DNA of 64,000 nucleotides from Diplonema papillatum (lineage: Eukaryota; Euglenozoa; Diplonemea; Diplonemida; Diplonemidae): positions 1 through 64,000 of the forward strand of contig JAPJBO010000803.1 of the NCBI GenBank assembly GCA_030068145.1, written 5' to 3'. Under the pieces are notes generated by a model that did no database searches, was not told the origin of the DNA, and saw only the letters and a program-made list of their open reading frames with translations. The position numbers were made by a program, and so were the translations under genes. Below, piece after piece: positions 1-9,810 of the stretch (position 1 is the first letter of the stretch; each line of letters begins with the position of its first letter).

Positions 1-1195
1 GTAGGAAATGCTTGAGGAGGCTGCCAGTTGCGAAAGATCAAAGGAGGTGAAAGCGCTGTAGCCCACACGACGCGCGTTCAACAAAAACGACCCACTTTGT
101 AGTTGTATTGTTTTTCTTCCCCTCTAGCCCCCTTCGAAATGAGCACAAGGCAGTCCCTCGAGTATCTCTTTTTTTCCAACAAGTAAAAGAATAAAAAAAC
201 AAAATTACGCATTTCTTCCAAAGCATCTGCAGAATAACACGAAACTCCTCTAGGCAAAACCCCGTTTTCACACTTCTTCTCTTCCATTTCCACCAACTAC
301 TTCACTGTAGGGCACACCTTCGCGACCGTGATTGGTCAGTCGGGATTGCCGGGGGCGGGTCCATTCATGCGAGTACGGTGGCGGCGGGGCCAGGTCCTCA
401 AAGGTTTCGACTTTCGTCCCGTTTGCGGGAGTAACAACAACGTTCACCCTTTAAGGCGGGTGTGCTTTTCAACTCCAGCTTTAGCTCCAGCATCTGAGGC
501 TGGACTGCACTGTGTAGAGAGGGCTTGCGGGGGGGAAATCCTAGTCTACTTTTCGTCAGTGCACTGTCTCTCATGCACGATTGATGCTAGCAGCAAGTCT
601 TCTTCGAAGAGGAAAGAAGGAGTCTCAGACTCTTGAACTCGAATATCGCCTGTGGGGCTGGACTCCGCCGTGCACACCTTCCGTCGCCCTCCATTTACCA
701 CCGTTTCCCTCCCTGCTTTCGCACTCATGAAGCCACGAGCGCACCTTTTTTTTGTTCGGTGAGAACAAAAAAAACGCGCAGTCTTTTTTCGCTTGGTCTT
801 ATTCTCCCAACAAAATATAGGTGAACGCCCAAACACACACCTTCTCCCTTTCCGGTTGTTTTTTTTGCGCCACTGACCCGCAGGTCAGCAAAGAAAAATT
901 CGAAGTTGAAAGTAGTAGTTGGCAGCGTACTACATGAAACTTACCAAAGCAGGTGAGTTCCGCTAGTGCGCACAAACAAAAGAAAGCGCCATGCTCATTT
1001 TTTTCCCCCGCCTTTTTCGGCTTCCCGCGCTAGGAAATTCCTGAGAGAGATCATGGCGGCGGCAGGTCGCGTGGGTATTTGCTGTGGGAGGGGCCGCTTG
1101 GACGTACGCGGAGCATGAAAATGTGGTGGCAATCTACGCGGGGAAGGTGCCTTTTGGGCCCAGTTGGATGACAATGGTAACTCCCATTGCTAATC
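1..1195. other. Gene-poor stretch made of dispersed repeat fragments
   Basis: I see no convincing gene here. Bases 215-285 match segments at 5030-5100 and 46130-46200. Bases 292-345 (CACTGTAGGGCACA...GTCGGGATTG) recur at 37460-37512. Bases 463-515, with the palindromic CCAGC..CTGAGGCTGG motif, recur near 4075, 56815 and 56970. Bases 912-1000 recur at 34347-34432. Open frames in this stretch overlap in several frames and lack recognisable domains, so I do not call them. Confidence 0.6.
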
Positions 1196-1276
1196 CATAT
1201 GAGACAATGCCAAAAAGCCCCCCCAGCCATCTTGTTAAGAACCATCCAATCCATCATCAGCCGGCTGACCCCCGCC

Positions 1277-1434
1277 TCCCCACCCCCCCCCCCCCCCGAA
1301 AAAAAGAATCCCCAAAAAAATAAAAAAAGAAAAAAATAGAACACAAACCGACGGTGACCCCCAAAACCTTTTTCAACCTTTCCAAATCCCTTCAAGCTAA
1401 ACCATTATACAACGGCCCCCCCCCCCCCCCCCCT
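1277..1434. repeat. Poly-C tracts in the left repeat mosaic
   Basis: Runs of 10 or more C (or G) occur near 1277-1297, 1420-1434, 2096-2115, 3301-3314, 3369-3382, 3604-3616 (G) and 3660-3670. They sit at the edges of repeat units rather than at random, for example on both sides of the 165-bp dispersed repeat at 1439-1600. Homopolymers of this size are prone to assembly and length error, which also breaks reading frames here. Confidence 0.75.
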
Positions 1435-1438
1435 AGGG

Positions 1439-1600
1439 ACAAACCAGACTCACACCGCAGTCCTGTCTGCAGACACTCAGGTTCCACGCTGATGATGGTC
1501 CGCCTTATGTGTCCGTGGCTTAAAGGACCGAAACACGGCGCAGACGGGACCAGTGCGGTGTTGAGCACATACCCATTCCAAGCACGTTCTTGCAATCCCC
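1439..1600 (+). repeat. Dispersed repeat of about 165 bp, copy 1
   Basis: The unit starts ACAAACCAGACTCACACCGC and ends GCACGTTCTTGCAA followed by a C run. Near-identical copies lie at 1939-2097 and 3699-3858, a partial copy at 34535-34628, and diverged copies around 56850-56932 and 57236-57352. It contains the palindrome CTGTCTGCAGACAC. No protein is evident; it may be a short non-autonomous element. The flanking C runs are part of the pattern. Confidence 0.8.
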
Positions 1601-1938
1601 CCATTCCAGTAGGGTACTTCGCGTAACGCGACTTGCTGCCCTCAGCACGCAGGATTACTTCCTCGCACTCTTTTCCTTTTGGTACTTCAACCATTGGTGC
1701 TGCACACGGCAACCCCATGTCCACTGTGCTCTGCGGAGTTTACTTCGCAGATTGCCACCGTAAAAAGAAGACAAGTCAGTGCTGCCTAGCGAGTCGCAGT
1801 CACAATCAGGGCGAGTGCCCTGAGTTTTTTAACTGATTGCTCAGACACGGTTGTAGGGGCCTTCTCCCCGTGACGGATTCGCCTGTGCTCTAGTAGCACG
1901 GGTGGTCCTGGCTGTGACGAGCTACGAACAGCCGCCTG

Positions 1939-2097
1939 ACAAACCAGACTCACACCGCAGTCCTGTCTGCAGACACTCAGGTTCCACGCTGATGATGGTC
2001 CGCCTTATGTGTCCGTGGCTTAAAGGACCGAAACACGGCGCAGACGGGACCAGTGCGGTGTTGAGCACATACCCATTCCAAGCACGTTCTTGCAACC
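1939..2097 (+). repeat. Dispersed repeat of about 165 bp, copy 2
   Basis: This copy is nearly identical to 1439-1600. The preceding 1815-1938 segment (ACTGATTGCTCA...GTGACGAGCTA) recurs before the partial copy at 34433-34530, so the full mobile unit may be about 300 bp. Confidence 0.8.
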
Positions 2098-2129
2098 CCC
2101 CCCCCCCCCCCCCCCTAGGGCTAAGTTGG

Positions 2130-3198
2130 ATGGAAACGCCGTTTCTTTTAGTTTTTTCGAAATATGGAAACGGAAACGGAAATGGAAACGGAAACGTTTC
2201 CGTTTCTTTTAAAAGAAACGCCGGAAGGGTCCTCATGCTGAGGGGTCCTATAGGATACCACTTCGCGGGTCCTTCTGTGGGTCCGTCCGGTGTCCGTTTC
2301 CGGCCAAATTTTGGCTCTCTTTTCAGAGGGCGGGATCACCTTCTTCTTTTGATCTACCAGCGGGCAATTATCTTCCTCCGTCTTCTGGCGGGCTCTCTGA
2401 CTCTTCAGGGCCCTTCCTGGGCTGTTCTTCGACTTAGCTCGGCCCCTTCTTGTGTGTCGTCGCGGTCTCGTTTGTGCAGAGCAGTCGCTCAAGCTCACCG
2501 CTTTCGGCCACCGACTACCACTTCGTCGTTCTGCTGCTTCCACTCATGTTTACTTGTCGGCGGCCGTGCCGAGTGGTTGTCCTCTTCTGCACTGTCGGTG
2601 GGGTTCTTCCTGCCGTCGCTGTTTATGCTCCGACAACACCGCCCGATGGTGCCCCTTCCGGTGACGGCCACCCGTCGTCGTATACAAGGTGGCAAGCGAT
2701 GTGTAACGCACACCTTACTGCGTGGTCGTCGCTTTTCTGGCGGGGTTCAACATTGCCCCGGCGTACATGTGCCCTTCTCACCTCCTGGTGCTGATTGCAC
2801 TCCCTCTTTGTCTTACGCCGCCGAAAAACCCGGTCTTGTAGCCTGTGGCGCGGCGGTGCTCCCGCCGTCCTGAACGATCGTATGTGTATAGCCTATTGTT
2901 GGAAGCGGATGTGCTTTCCCGATCGTCTTCAGCACGTTGGCCAACGGCCTCGCATAACGGAGCATCGTCGCCACAACAGCCATTGGTATAAAGAGCTTGG
3001 CGCAGGCCTCAATGTCATCACAAGCGGATGCGGTCGCAACTCTTATGCTTCTTTCCTTCCTCTTTTCGGAGCCTCCTTGTCCATGGTTTCCCACTGGATT
3101 GCGTGGTCCGCCATTCGGAACACATTTCCGGTTGGACCTACAGCCAGTACACTAGTGGCATACCAGCCGTTTCTTTTGAAAAGAAACGGCGTTTCCAT
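2130..3198. mobile_element. Segment of about 1.07 kb bounded by inverted repeats, with GGAAAC clusters
   Basis: The left end reads ATGGAAACGCCGTTTCTTTT (2130-2149) and the right end AAAAGAAACGGCGTTTCCAT (3179-3198), exact inverted complements. GGAAAC hexamer clusters lie next to each end (about 2163-2210 and 3212-3235). The interior has no recognisable domain and overlapping open frames only. This fits a non-autonomous inverted-repeat element, but no target duplication is clear. Confidence 0.5.
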
Positions 3199-3365
3199 AC
3201 ACCGCCAAAAAGAAGGAAACGGAAACGGAAACGGAGGAGGGGGGGGTCTGGTTTATCCGGCCATCCGGCCAAAGTGGCTGATCCTTAACAAGAGCGCTGC
3301 CCCCCCCCCCCCCCAGGGGTGGCCCTAAGCGGCCAGATTGCGGAGTCGTTGGCAGAATCTGACCT

Positions 3366-3618
3366 GACCCCCCCCCCCCCCCCTATATACAGGCTATTTT
3401 CACTGTGGAGGGGGGACGCTACCTGTCACTCTCGAAGGTGGTCACCACAGTGGGTGGTCAGAAAAAAAATTTTTTTTTGGCCCAAATACCCCAAAAACCA
3501 CACTTTGTAAATTTTTTGTGGGCCCACTTTTGCCAGGGAATTTTGACCATTTCACCTTAGAGAATTTGACCACCCAGCCTCCAAGGCAACTGCACTGTAG
3601 AAGGGGGGGGGGGGGTCC
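3366..3618. repeat. Segment of about 250 bp bounded by poly-C and poly-G
   Basis: The segment begins with a C run and CTATATACAGG and ends CACTGTAGAA followed by a G run, so the homopolymer ends form an inverted pair. The interior is AT-rich with A/T runs and no gene. A similar G-to-C bounded segment lies at 3229-3315. Confidence 0.4.
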
Positions 3619-3698
3619 CTTGCAAAGTCGTTGGGGGCCCTCAGGGTAGTGTCAGCACTGCCCCCCCCCCCTCCCCTACACACACACACACAACAACG

Positions 3699-3858
3699 AC
3701 AAACCAGACTCACACCGCAGTCCTGTCTGCAGACACTCAGGTTCCGCGCTGATGATGGTCCGCCTTATGTGTCCGTGGCTTAAAGGACCGAAAGACGGCG
3801 CAGACGGGACCAGTGCGGTGTTGAGCACATACCCATTCCAAGCACGTTCTTGCAATCC
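3699..3858 (+). repeat. Dispersed repeat of about 165 bp, copy 3
   Basis: This copy is nearly identical to 1439-1600 and is preceded by a short CA run. It ends at a C run leading into the inverted-repeat element at 3868-4065. Confidence 0.8.
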
Positions 3859-3867
3859 CCCTTCCCC

Positions 3868-4065
3868 TTTGCACTAATAAAATACTTTTCGACGTCACCC
3901 CTTACTGGCCCCGAAACCCCAGATGGGCCCACTTGTGGGCCTTCTGAAGCCCCTTTAGCTCCACTTAACCCGCCAAAAACCGTTTAGGGCCCGTTTTCGG
4001 CCGCACAGGCAGGGTTTCGGGGCCCGCATACAGTATGGGGTGACGTCAAAAATGTTTTCTTAGCA
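3868..4065. mobile_element. MITE-like element, copy 1
   Basis: The left end reads CCCCTTTGCACTAATAAAAT...GACGTCACCCC; the right end reads GGGGTGACGTC...TGTTTTCTTAGCAC, its degenerate inverted complement. The interior contains repeated GGGCC-rich words. A second copy lies at 24388-24830, where it is interrupted by another repeat. No coding capacity, so it is non-autonomous. Confidence 0.6.
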
Positions 4066-4711
4066 CGGTGAACTCCAGCCTCTGAGCTGGAGTGGATCGG
4101 GAGGTCCTAGGAGAGGGTGTGGTCACACCCGCAAAGGGCATGTGCCACACCCGCAAAGGGCATGTGCCACACCCGCAAAGGGCATGTGACACCCGAAAAG
4201 CGGGTGTGGAAACAGGGGATTTCGGTGGAAATACCTTGGTTCTCATCGGTATTCTGGACCGGCCTTGTTTCTTTTGGAATGCAACATGTTCCTTTTGAAC
4301 CTCAACCCCCTCTGGATTATGTTTGTTGATTGAATTACCTCAGAATACGACTCCCAGTGCCCTTCTCTCATGGGGTTGGGCCAGTTTCGCTTGTTACTGG
4401 GGCCATGGTTTTGTATTGGGGTTTTTTGCTGTGTCTACCTTTTCTTGATTGTTAGACTCTATGTAGTGCAACAGCAGTGAATCGGAACTTGACAGATCGT
4501 GGGGTTCCACCGTTATCCACCGTTGTGTGGACCCCCAAACTGCAGACTGTAGGGGATTTCTTGTGGCGGCGGTCTGGATTTTGCGTCAGCAGGTGGACAA
4601 CAACAAGGAGAAAAAGAACTCGAGAACAACCGGCGATAAAACAAACATAGCATAACTTTGTGGGAACTTACAAAGGAAGGAAGGACAGATCAAGTCTTCG
4701 ATCAGAGCAAG

Positions 4712-5074
4712 TTATGTCATGTGCTGGCGGATGTGCCGTGTCCAAGCACCCTTTGATCCAAGCTTTCTCAAGCACAGCTTGCATCGAAGAGGCTCATCGA
4801 AGAGAGCAGGATGCTTTTTTTGGACATGCCGACTCATTCCAGCTACCTTTACTTTTACACGACATGCAGGGCATTCAGCCATGCAGTGGCATTGAATGCG
4901 GTCGCGATGTGCTGCGTCGATATGGGCAGCCATCGAGGATTCCACAGCTTTTTTGCCACAAAAGTCGCACGGCAAATATGTTTCCGTTTCTTCATGGTTA
5001 AGAAGACAACTGAAAGCATAGACACAAAGATAGCCCAAAGCATCTGCAGAATAACACGAAAAGCCTCTAGGCAA
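4712..5074 (-). CDS. C2H2 zinc-finger ORF (about 120 aa, start uncertain)
   Basis: I see three zinc-finger-like motifs in order: CDFC...HIDAAH, CPAC...HVQKKH and CKLC...HIRQH, the last just before the stop. C2H2 fingers usually bind nucleic acid. The N-terminal 30 residues fall in a dispersed repeat also found at 215-285 and 46101-46200. That repeat contains splice-acceptor-like TTCTGCAG and CTTTCAG on this strand, so the true start may be a splice junction. The ORF lies inside the inverted repeats of the 4.1-10.96 kb element and may be an accessory DNA-binding protein of it, or the tail of an unrelated captured exon. Confidence 0.5.
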   Translation of the reverse strand: MPRGFSCYSADALGYLCVYAFSCLLNHEETETYLPCDFCGKKAVESSMAAHIDAAHRDRIQCHCMAECPACRVKVKVAGMSRHVQKKHPALFDEPLRCKLCLRKLGSKGAWTRHIRQHMT

Positions 5075-5136
5075 AAACCCGTTTTCACACTTCTTCCTCT
5101 TCCTCTTCGTCTTCTTCTTCTTCTTCGTCTTCGTCT

Positions 5137-5393
5137 TCGGAAAAGGTCGCGTTGGCAGAAACGGTGAAGATGATAATTGTCACAGGGTTGGTGAAATGAA
5201 AGCGAGAATGTGGGGTAAGCCCTGATTATTAGATTCACGGTTAAACGAAGCTAGCGCACAAGGTTTGCCTGATCTCGCACCTACTTTCCGATACCAAATA
5301 GATGCTCTATTCAAACTCGGAAAAGGTCGCGTTGGCAGAAACGGTGAAGATGATAATTGTCACAGGGTTGGTGAAATGAAAGCGAGAATGTGG
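5137..5393. repeat. 180-bp tandem duplication at the tail of the 547-aa ORF
   Basis: The 180-bp unit at 5137-5316 is followed by the first 77 bases of a second copy (5317-5393). That copy resumes at 7652 after the nested reverse-transcriptase element. The unit includes the last codons and stop of the 547-aa ORF plus its 3' flank, so it is a duplicated gene tail. Confidence 0.8.
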
Positions 5394-7631
5394 AATAAAA
5401 ATCCCTGGACGTGAAACTCAAAGAGCTGAGATCCCGCTGCCTCCGGGTCTCGCAAAGAATAGCGCTATCAGGAGCGCAAATACAAAACTTCCGAGGTAAA
5501 GATCCTCATGCAACGCAGAACGGGGTCCGGGGCGGCTGGATGCCCTGCCTGTATGGGTCCCGCGTCCAGACGTCTGCCAGTTGCTCAGCAGTCGGGACCC
5601 ATACAGTCTCGAGGACACACTGGTGTTCCTCCAAGACGTCGCGGACCTGGCACAGGATGAAGTTCCCGAGCTGGGTCTTCGACTTCCAGTTCCTCAAGCA
5701 GTTGACGGCGGGCAAGTTGTCGACGAAGATCCTGATCGTCGACAGCGGAGAGCGAGAAGCCGCGTACGCAATCGCGAACTTCGCCGCCGTCAGCTCAGCG
5801 AAGAAGATGTGCTGCGGGACATCCCTCCACGGGCCCCACATCGCCATGGAACCCACCAGCCAGGCCCATCCCTGCATGCTGGCGTCGGACCACGCCTCCA
5901 CGAGGGTGTCCCGTTGCTTCGAGTCGAAAACGACCCACCGGTTGCCCGACAGACGCCGTCTCACTCCCGCAAGGAACGGAAAAACGTCGTCGCTCACGCG
6001 GACCAGCGACTCCCAGCCCAGGGAACCGGTCAGGACTTGGTGCGCCAGGGTCCCCATCCACGCAAGCACCGGGCTCACTCTGCAGAGTGGCGTGCCCCAC
6101 ACCGTCCATGCCCAAATGGCGGTTCCGACGACCTTCCAAACGCCACGCAAAGTCATCTGCATCGAACCGACCGAGCAAAAGAGGAGGTGCGCCTTCCTCG
6201 CCCACTCCTGCTTCAGTCGGTACCTCTTCGCCGCGAGGTCAAACTCGACCCCCAAGACAACCGGCGTCGAGCTGGGCTCGAGGACGGACTTCTCGTCGTT
6301 GACCGTCATGCGCACCTGGCGGGCGCGTCGCAGGACTCGGTCGCGCACTGCGCGAAGCGCGTCCGGACAGTCACCGACGAGGGCCCAGTCGTCGTACCAG
6401 ACGACCCTGTCGTCCTTCGCAGGCTCCGTGACGACGAGTGCGGAGTCCTGCGCAATCACCGGCGAGTACGACCAGCCCATCGTCAGACGGCGCCACCGAT
6501 ACAGGGCCACGCCCCCGTCCGGCCTCTTCGTTCGAAGCCCGAAGAATGCCGACGTCGACCGTCCTACTGGGAATTGGAAAAAGTAGGACTTCAGGTCAAC
6601 TACGACTGCGTGTGACTTCGACATCATCTTCTTGATGACCTCGTCGACACGCAAGAGGCTGAACTTCGGCGGGGGCTCCATCAGCTCGTTCAGCGGGCGG
6701 CCGTCGACGATGGCGCGCGAGTGCTGCTCGCCCTTCTCGACGGCGAATGCCGGCAGGACGCACTTCAGCGGCTGCGACCGAGGAACCCGCTCCACAAACC
6801 CGACACCTTCCAGCGTCACCGCATGCCGGGCAAATGCGTCGCTCTTCCGACCCGGCAGGACAGGCACTTCCAACAACTTCCGACGGAAGGAGTGTCCGTC
6901 CGTCAGGAGGTCGAGCAGGCCGTGCAAGCGGGCCCCGGGGCCAGCTAGGCTCCGGAGGCCGCGGAGATCGATCGGCGGCACAGCCGTGACGTCGAGCGGC
7001 CTCGTCGATCTCGGGGCACCGATTCCCGGAGTGAGGCCCCTCGTCTCCGGTGGCAGGTAGCCGAGGGGAACTGCGGTCGGGGGGTCGTAGAAGTGGGGGT
7101 GGAGCCGCAGGAAAAGCTGCCTCCCCCTGAGCAGTCTCGACCTTCGCGACTTCAACCCCCTGACCTGCCGAGGCAAAAAGCCGGCGTCGGGCAAGGGTTT
7201 CTGTCGCGTTGGGAAACGACTGTCGCAGAAGGAGGGGCGAGCTGGGTGGTGCCCGGGAGCATTGGTCGGTGCGCTTCCCGGGTCTTCCTGCTTTCCGCCA
7301 TCGTCAGCAGGCGACGAGAGCAGAGCAGTCGTCATGCTCCCGCCAGGTCCTTCAAGTTCGGAGTCGGCTGGGGGGGACCAGCCCCCAGGCGACCGTTCCA
7401 AGCCGGTCCTCAGCAGCGACCGGTCCTTCCTTCCCTTCCCGCAAGAGGAGGGGCGTGCATCGTCTCCCCGGGCTCGCACGGGTTCCACATGCGCCACTCC
7501 CGCGTGGCCCCGTCCGCCGCTTCCTCAGCAGCCGCCCAGTCAGGATCCATCACCCGTCGACGGTTCAGCGCGGCCCGGCGCGTGCGGCTATCCTTGCGGA
7601 TCGGCATTATTACTTGGGGAGAATGGAAATA
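5394..7631 (-). mobile_element. Nested retroelement copy of 2,238 bp with 20-bp target duplication
   Basis: AAATGAAAGCGAGAATGTGG occurs at 5374-5393 and again at 7632-7651, precisely flanking the insert; the uninterrupted sequence exists at 5194-5213 in the neighbouring 180-bp copy. The insert carries one reverse transcriptase-RNase H ORF and little else. There are no long terminal repeats and no recombinase or integrase, so it is probably a truncated or minimal copy. Confidence 0.8.
5506..7497 (-). CDS. Reverse transcriptase-RNase H polyprotein, DIRS/VIPER-like
   Basis: The 663-aa ORF is intact. The first 225 residues are arginine/proline-rich and unassigned. RT signatures follow: AIVDGRPLN (262-270), motif A VVVDLKSYFFQFPV with Asp301, motif B MGWSYSPVIAQ (340-350) and motif C WYDDWALVG with Asp369-Asp370. 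RNase H follows, with WSDAS (Asp538), AELTAA (Glu568), FVDN (Asp593) and ADVWTRD (Asp642), so the catalytic set looks complete. The RT to RNase H order ending at the C terminus, with DAS/VDN/ADxxTR spelling, reminds me of DIRS-type elements such as VIPER. No tyrosine recombinase is present, so the family call is tentative. It lies wholly within the 20-bp duplication. Confidence 0.8.
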   Translation of the reverse strand: MAHVEPVRARGDDARPSSCGKGRKDRSLLRTGLERSPGGWSPPADSELEGPGGSMTTALLSSPADDGGKQEDPGSAPTNAPGHHPARPSFCDSRFPTRQKPLPDAGFLPRQVRGLKSRRSRLLRGRQLFLRLHPHFYDPPTAVPLGYLPPETRGLTPGIGAPRSTRPLDVTAVPPIDLRGLRSLAGPGARLHGLLDLLTDGHSFRRKLLEVPVLPGRKSDAFARHAVTLEGVGFVERVPRSQPLKCVLPAFAVEKGEQHSRAIVDGRPLNELMEPPPKFSLLRVDEVIKKMMSKSHAVVVDLKSYFFQFPVGRSTSAFFGLRTKRPDGGVALYRWRRLTMGWSYSPVIAQDSALVVTEPAKDDRVVWYDDWALVGDCPDALRAVRDRVLRRARQVRMTVNDEKSVLEPSSTPVVLGVEFDLAAKRYRLKQEWARKAHLLFCSVGSMQMTLRGVWKVVGTAIWAWTVWGTPLCRVSPVLAWMGTLAHQVLTGSLGWESLVRVSDDVFPFLAGVRRRLSGNRWVVFDSKQRDTLVEAWSDASMQGWAWLVGSMAMWGPWRDVPQHIFFAELTAAKFAIAYAASRSPLSTIRIFVDNLPAVNCLRNWKSKTQLGNFILCQVRDVLEEHQCVLETVWVPTAEQLADVWTRDPYRQGIQPPRTPFCVA

Positions 7632-7744
7632 AAATGAAAGCGAGAATGTGGGGTAAGCCCTGATTATTAGATTCACGGTTAAACGAAGCTAGCGCACAAG
7701 GTTTGCCTGATCTCGCACCTACTTTCCGATACCAAATAGATGCT

Positions 7745-9388
7745 CTATTCAAACTCTTCGTCGTCTGCTTTCTCCTCACACTCCTCTGCTGCATCGCTAT
7801 CACCCGCTTCCTCCAATTCCTTCTGAGCTCTCTGCACGAGGTTCTTGGTGAGGTTCTTGTCTGGCACAAACAGCGGCAGTTGTGGGGGGGCTGTCGGCGC
7901 CTCGCAGTTGCACACACGAATCGTTCCAGTTCCACCCGCAAACCGGAACGCCGTATACGGCCCCCCACGAAAGACGAAGTTGGTTTTCATTGCGGCAAGC
8001 TGCTCACAAAGAACGATAAGGGCTAGATTGCTACGCGCATTGCGGTGCAGGCAATCGCAAATCAAAACTGTTTGTTTTCCGCGAAAGCCTGTCTGGGACA
8101 GATCCGCAACCTTCCACGGAAGTCGGCGGGCTCTCCGTTTTTCCTCCGCGCATGCCAGATCTACCTCGCAGGTTTTTGGGCTGCTGATCATGGGCACGTC
8201 AGCTTTCCGCTCTCCGTTTTCTGCCTCCTCAGCTTCATCCGAACACTGCAATGGAAGGGCATCCATGCGATCCCACCAATGGCTGAGGCTGTGGCAATAC
8301 GCATTCGTTGTTGAGCCCTTTCGCACGCTTTCCATGAGGTGGAGGAAGATGTGCGCAGATAAACGGGCACGCAAAAAGGGGATGCGGGCGGCAGTTTCTT
8401 TTTGACCCCAGTAACGCCAGGGTACGTCCGAATACCGGAATTCGGCAAGGTCGCTTAGGCTGATGAATAGCCAGCGAAATGTTGGTGATAGCTCTCGTTG
8501 CGCCATCATGGAGACTACCTTCCTCACGTGCGCTCCGGTAGCATTCTGGCTGACATCGATGTTCAAAGTGCTGCACAGGTCTCGAAGTGCCGACGTACTC
8601 TCAGCATCCAGCTCCTTGAACAACGCCAACCCCATACCCTTTATGTCGTGCAGGGCTGGAGAAACGTAGTGTGCTGATGGTGCCACTGCGCTCAGCAGCG
8701 ATGTGTAGCCAGCTGCAGCCATTTGGGCAAGGCTGAGGTGAGGAAAGCGATGTATGTACATGCTCCATTCGCTTGTTGGAACGGTGCATACTGCGCAGCG
8801 GTGGCCTCTTCCACCACACCCGTCAAGCCTCTGCCATCGGTCAAAGTGATCTCCGGTGATCTTTTCGATCCGAACCCGAGTCACACCGTGGCCGCGAACG
8901 ATCTTTGCATTGTGAAGGCGCAAAATTGCATGGTTGAGAAACCGGTTCTCGAAATGCTTAAATTGCGCTTTCTTCCGGTCGACGACAGTTACGGACGGGA
9001 CAAAACCGCCGGTTTCTGGGTATACCAGGGACATCGACAGACGTGTGCGCGCGTTGCGCGATCTCAGCGAGTTTCTTGCTGTGTACCCGTCGGTATACAG
9101 TACGCCAACAAGCGGTACGGAAGACAATCTTGCGGATTCACGCCACCCCTCCTCTTCCAAGACCTTGAACGCACCTGCTAAGCCCCGTTGCAGTCTCTCC
9201 TTTACTCGAGAGCGCGACTCCTTCTCCACTTTTCTGCAGCGCTTCACGGACACCCCGATACTCATGCTAGTACGCCGCTTGTGCGACTTATTGACAAGGT
9301 CTAGCTTTCTCTGGGAGGTCCGTGTTGCATAACGCTCTTCGATGAGAGTTTTGCCCACTTCTAACACAGCAGCGTTTGCGGATTGCAT
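7745..9388 (-). CDS. Putative transposase, unclassified (547 aa)
   Basis: I do not recognise this protein by family. Its N-terminal 90 residues are basic. It then shows LYTDGYTARNS with Asp100, ITGDHFDRWQRLDGCGGRGH (178-196) followed by CAVC (198-201), and ALHDIKGMG (245-253). A later LICDCLHRN (442-450) precedes a Glu/Asp-rich acidic tail. The order DG...D...CxxC...LHxxKG resembles the catalytic core layout of large DDE transposases such as TNP2/CMC types, but this is inference. Position between inverted repeats and beside a second minus-strand ORF supports a transposase role. Its 3' end is duplicated in the 180-bp repeat, and the nested retroelement interrupts the duplicated flank, not the ORF. 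Confidence 0.5.
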   Translation of the reverse strand: MQSANAAVLEVGKTLIEERYATRTSQRKLDLVNKSHKRRTSMSIGVSVKRCRKVEKESRSRVKERLQRGLAGAFKVLEEEGWRESARLSSVPLVGVLYTDGYTARNSLRSRNARTRLSMSLVYPETGGFVPSVTVVDRKKAQFKHFENRFLNHAILRLHNAKIVRGHGVTRVRIEKITGDHFDRWQRLDGCGGRGHRCAVCTVPTSEWSMYIHRFPHLSLAQMAAAGYTSLLSAVAPSAHYVSPALHDIKGMGLALFKELDAESTSALRDLCSTLNIDVSQNATGAHVRKVVSMMAQRELSPTFRWLFISLSDLAEFRYSDVPWRYWGQKETAARIPFLRARLSAHIFLHLMESVRKGSTTNAYCHSLSHWWDRMDALPLQCSDEAEEAENGERKADVPMISSPKTCEVDLACAEEKRRARRLPWKVADLSQTGFRGKQTVLICDCLHRNARSNLALIVLCEQLAAMKTNFVFRGGPYTAFRFAGGTGTIRVCNCEAPTAPPQLPLFVPDKNLTKNLVQRAQKELEEAGDSDAAEECEEKADDEEFE

Positions 9389-9810
9389 GGTTTAATTATT
9401 TGTCTTCCTGTGATGAATGAGTCCTTCGATATCGTCTCCGGGCCCCTTATCCACGGACATGGTGTGACCAGATGAATATTGCGGAAGCACTTGATCAGCG
9501 CCAGACTAAAAGGAAGCTCGCAGCAGAAAACGGAAAAATAGAGGCCAGAGTGATGCTGCCGCCGTTATCTGCGGACCTCCACGGACATGATGACCTGATC
9601 AGCGCGGCAGTGAAGGGAAGCTCGCAGAAGAAAACAGAAAAAGAAAGGTCAAAGTGATGCTGCCGCCCGTGCGGGAACACCGCCGCAGGAGGCCCTCACG
9701 AGCGGAAGTTTACGGGTGACTGGTACGATGAGGCGGTGGGACGCAGAACTGGCGAACAGAAGAGTTCTCAATACGAACTGCGGCCTGGAGGATGCTGAGG
9801 ACACAGGACC
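9389..9810. other. Intergenic spacer between the two minus-strand ORFs
   Basis: There is no convincing gene. Two related stretches (about 9478-9545 and 9597-9660, both with GATCAGCGC...GGAAGCTCGCAG) form a diverged local duplication. The promoter of the 547-aa ORF would lie here. Confidence 0.5.

Noticed and set aside
1902-2873. 323-aa plus-strand frame
   Set aside because: It starts in the 165-bp dispersed repeat, passes through a poly-C tract (Pro run) and enters the inverted-repeat unit; composition is not protein-like.
5411-6615. Plus-strand frames of 391 and 344 aa opposite the reverse transcriptase
   Set aside because: Antisense shadows; the minus strand carries clear RT and RNase H motifs.
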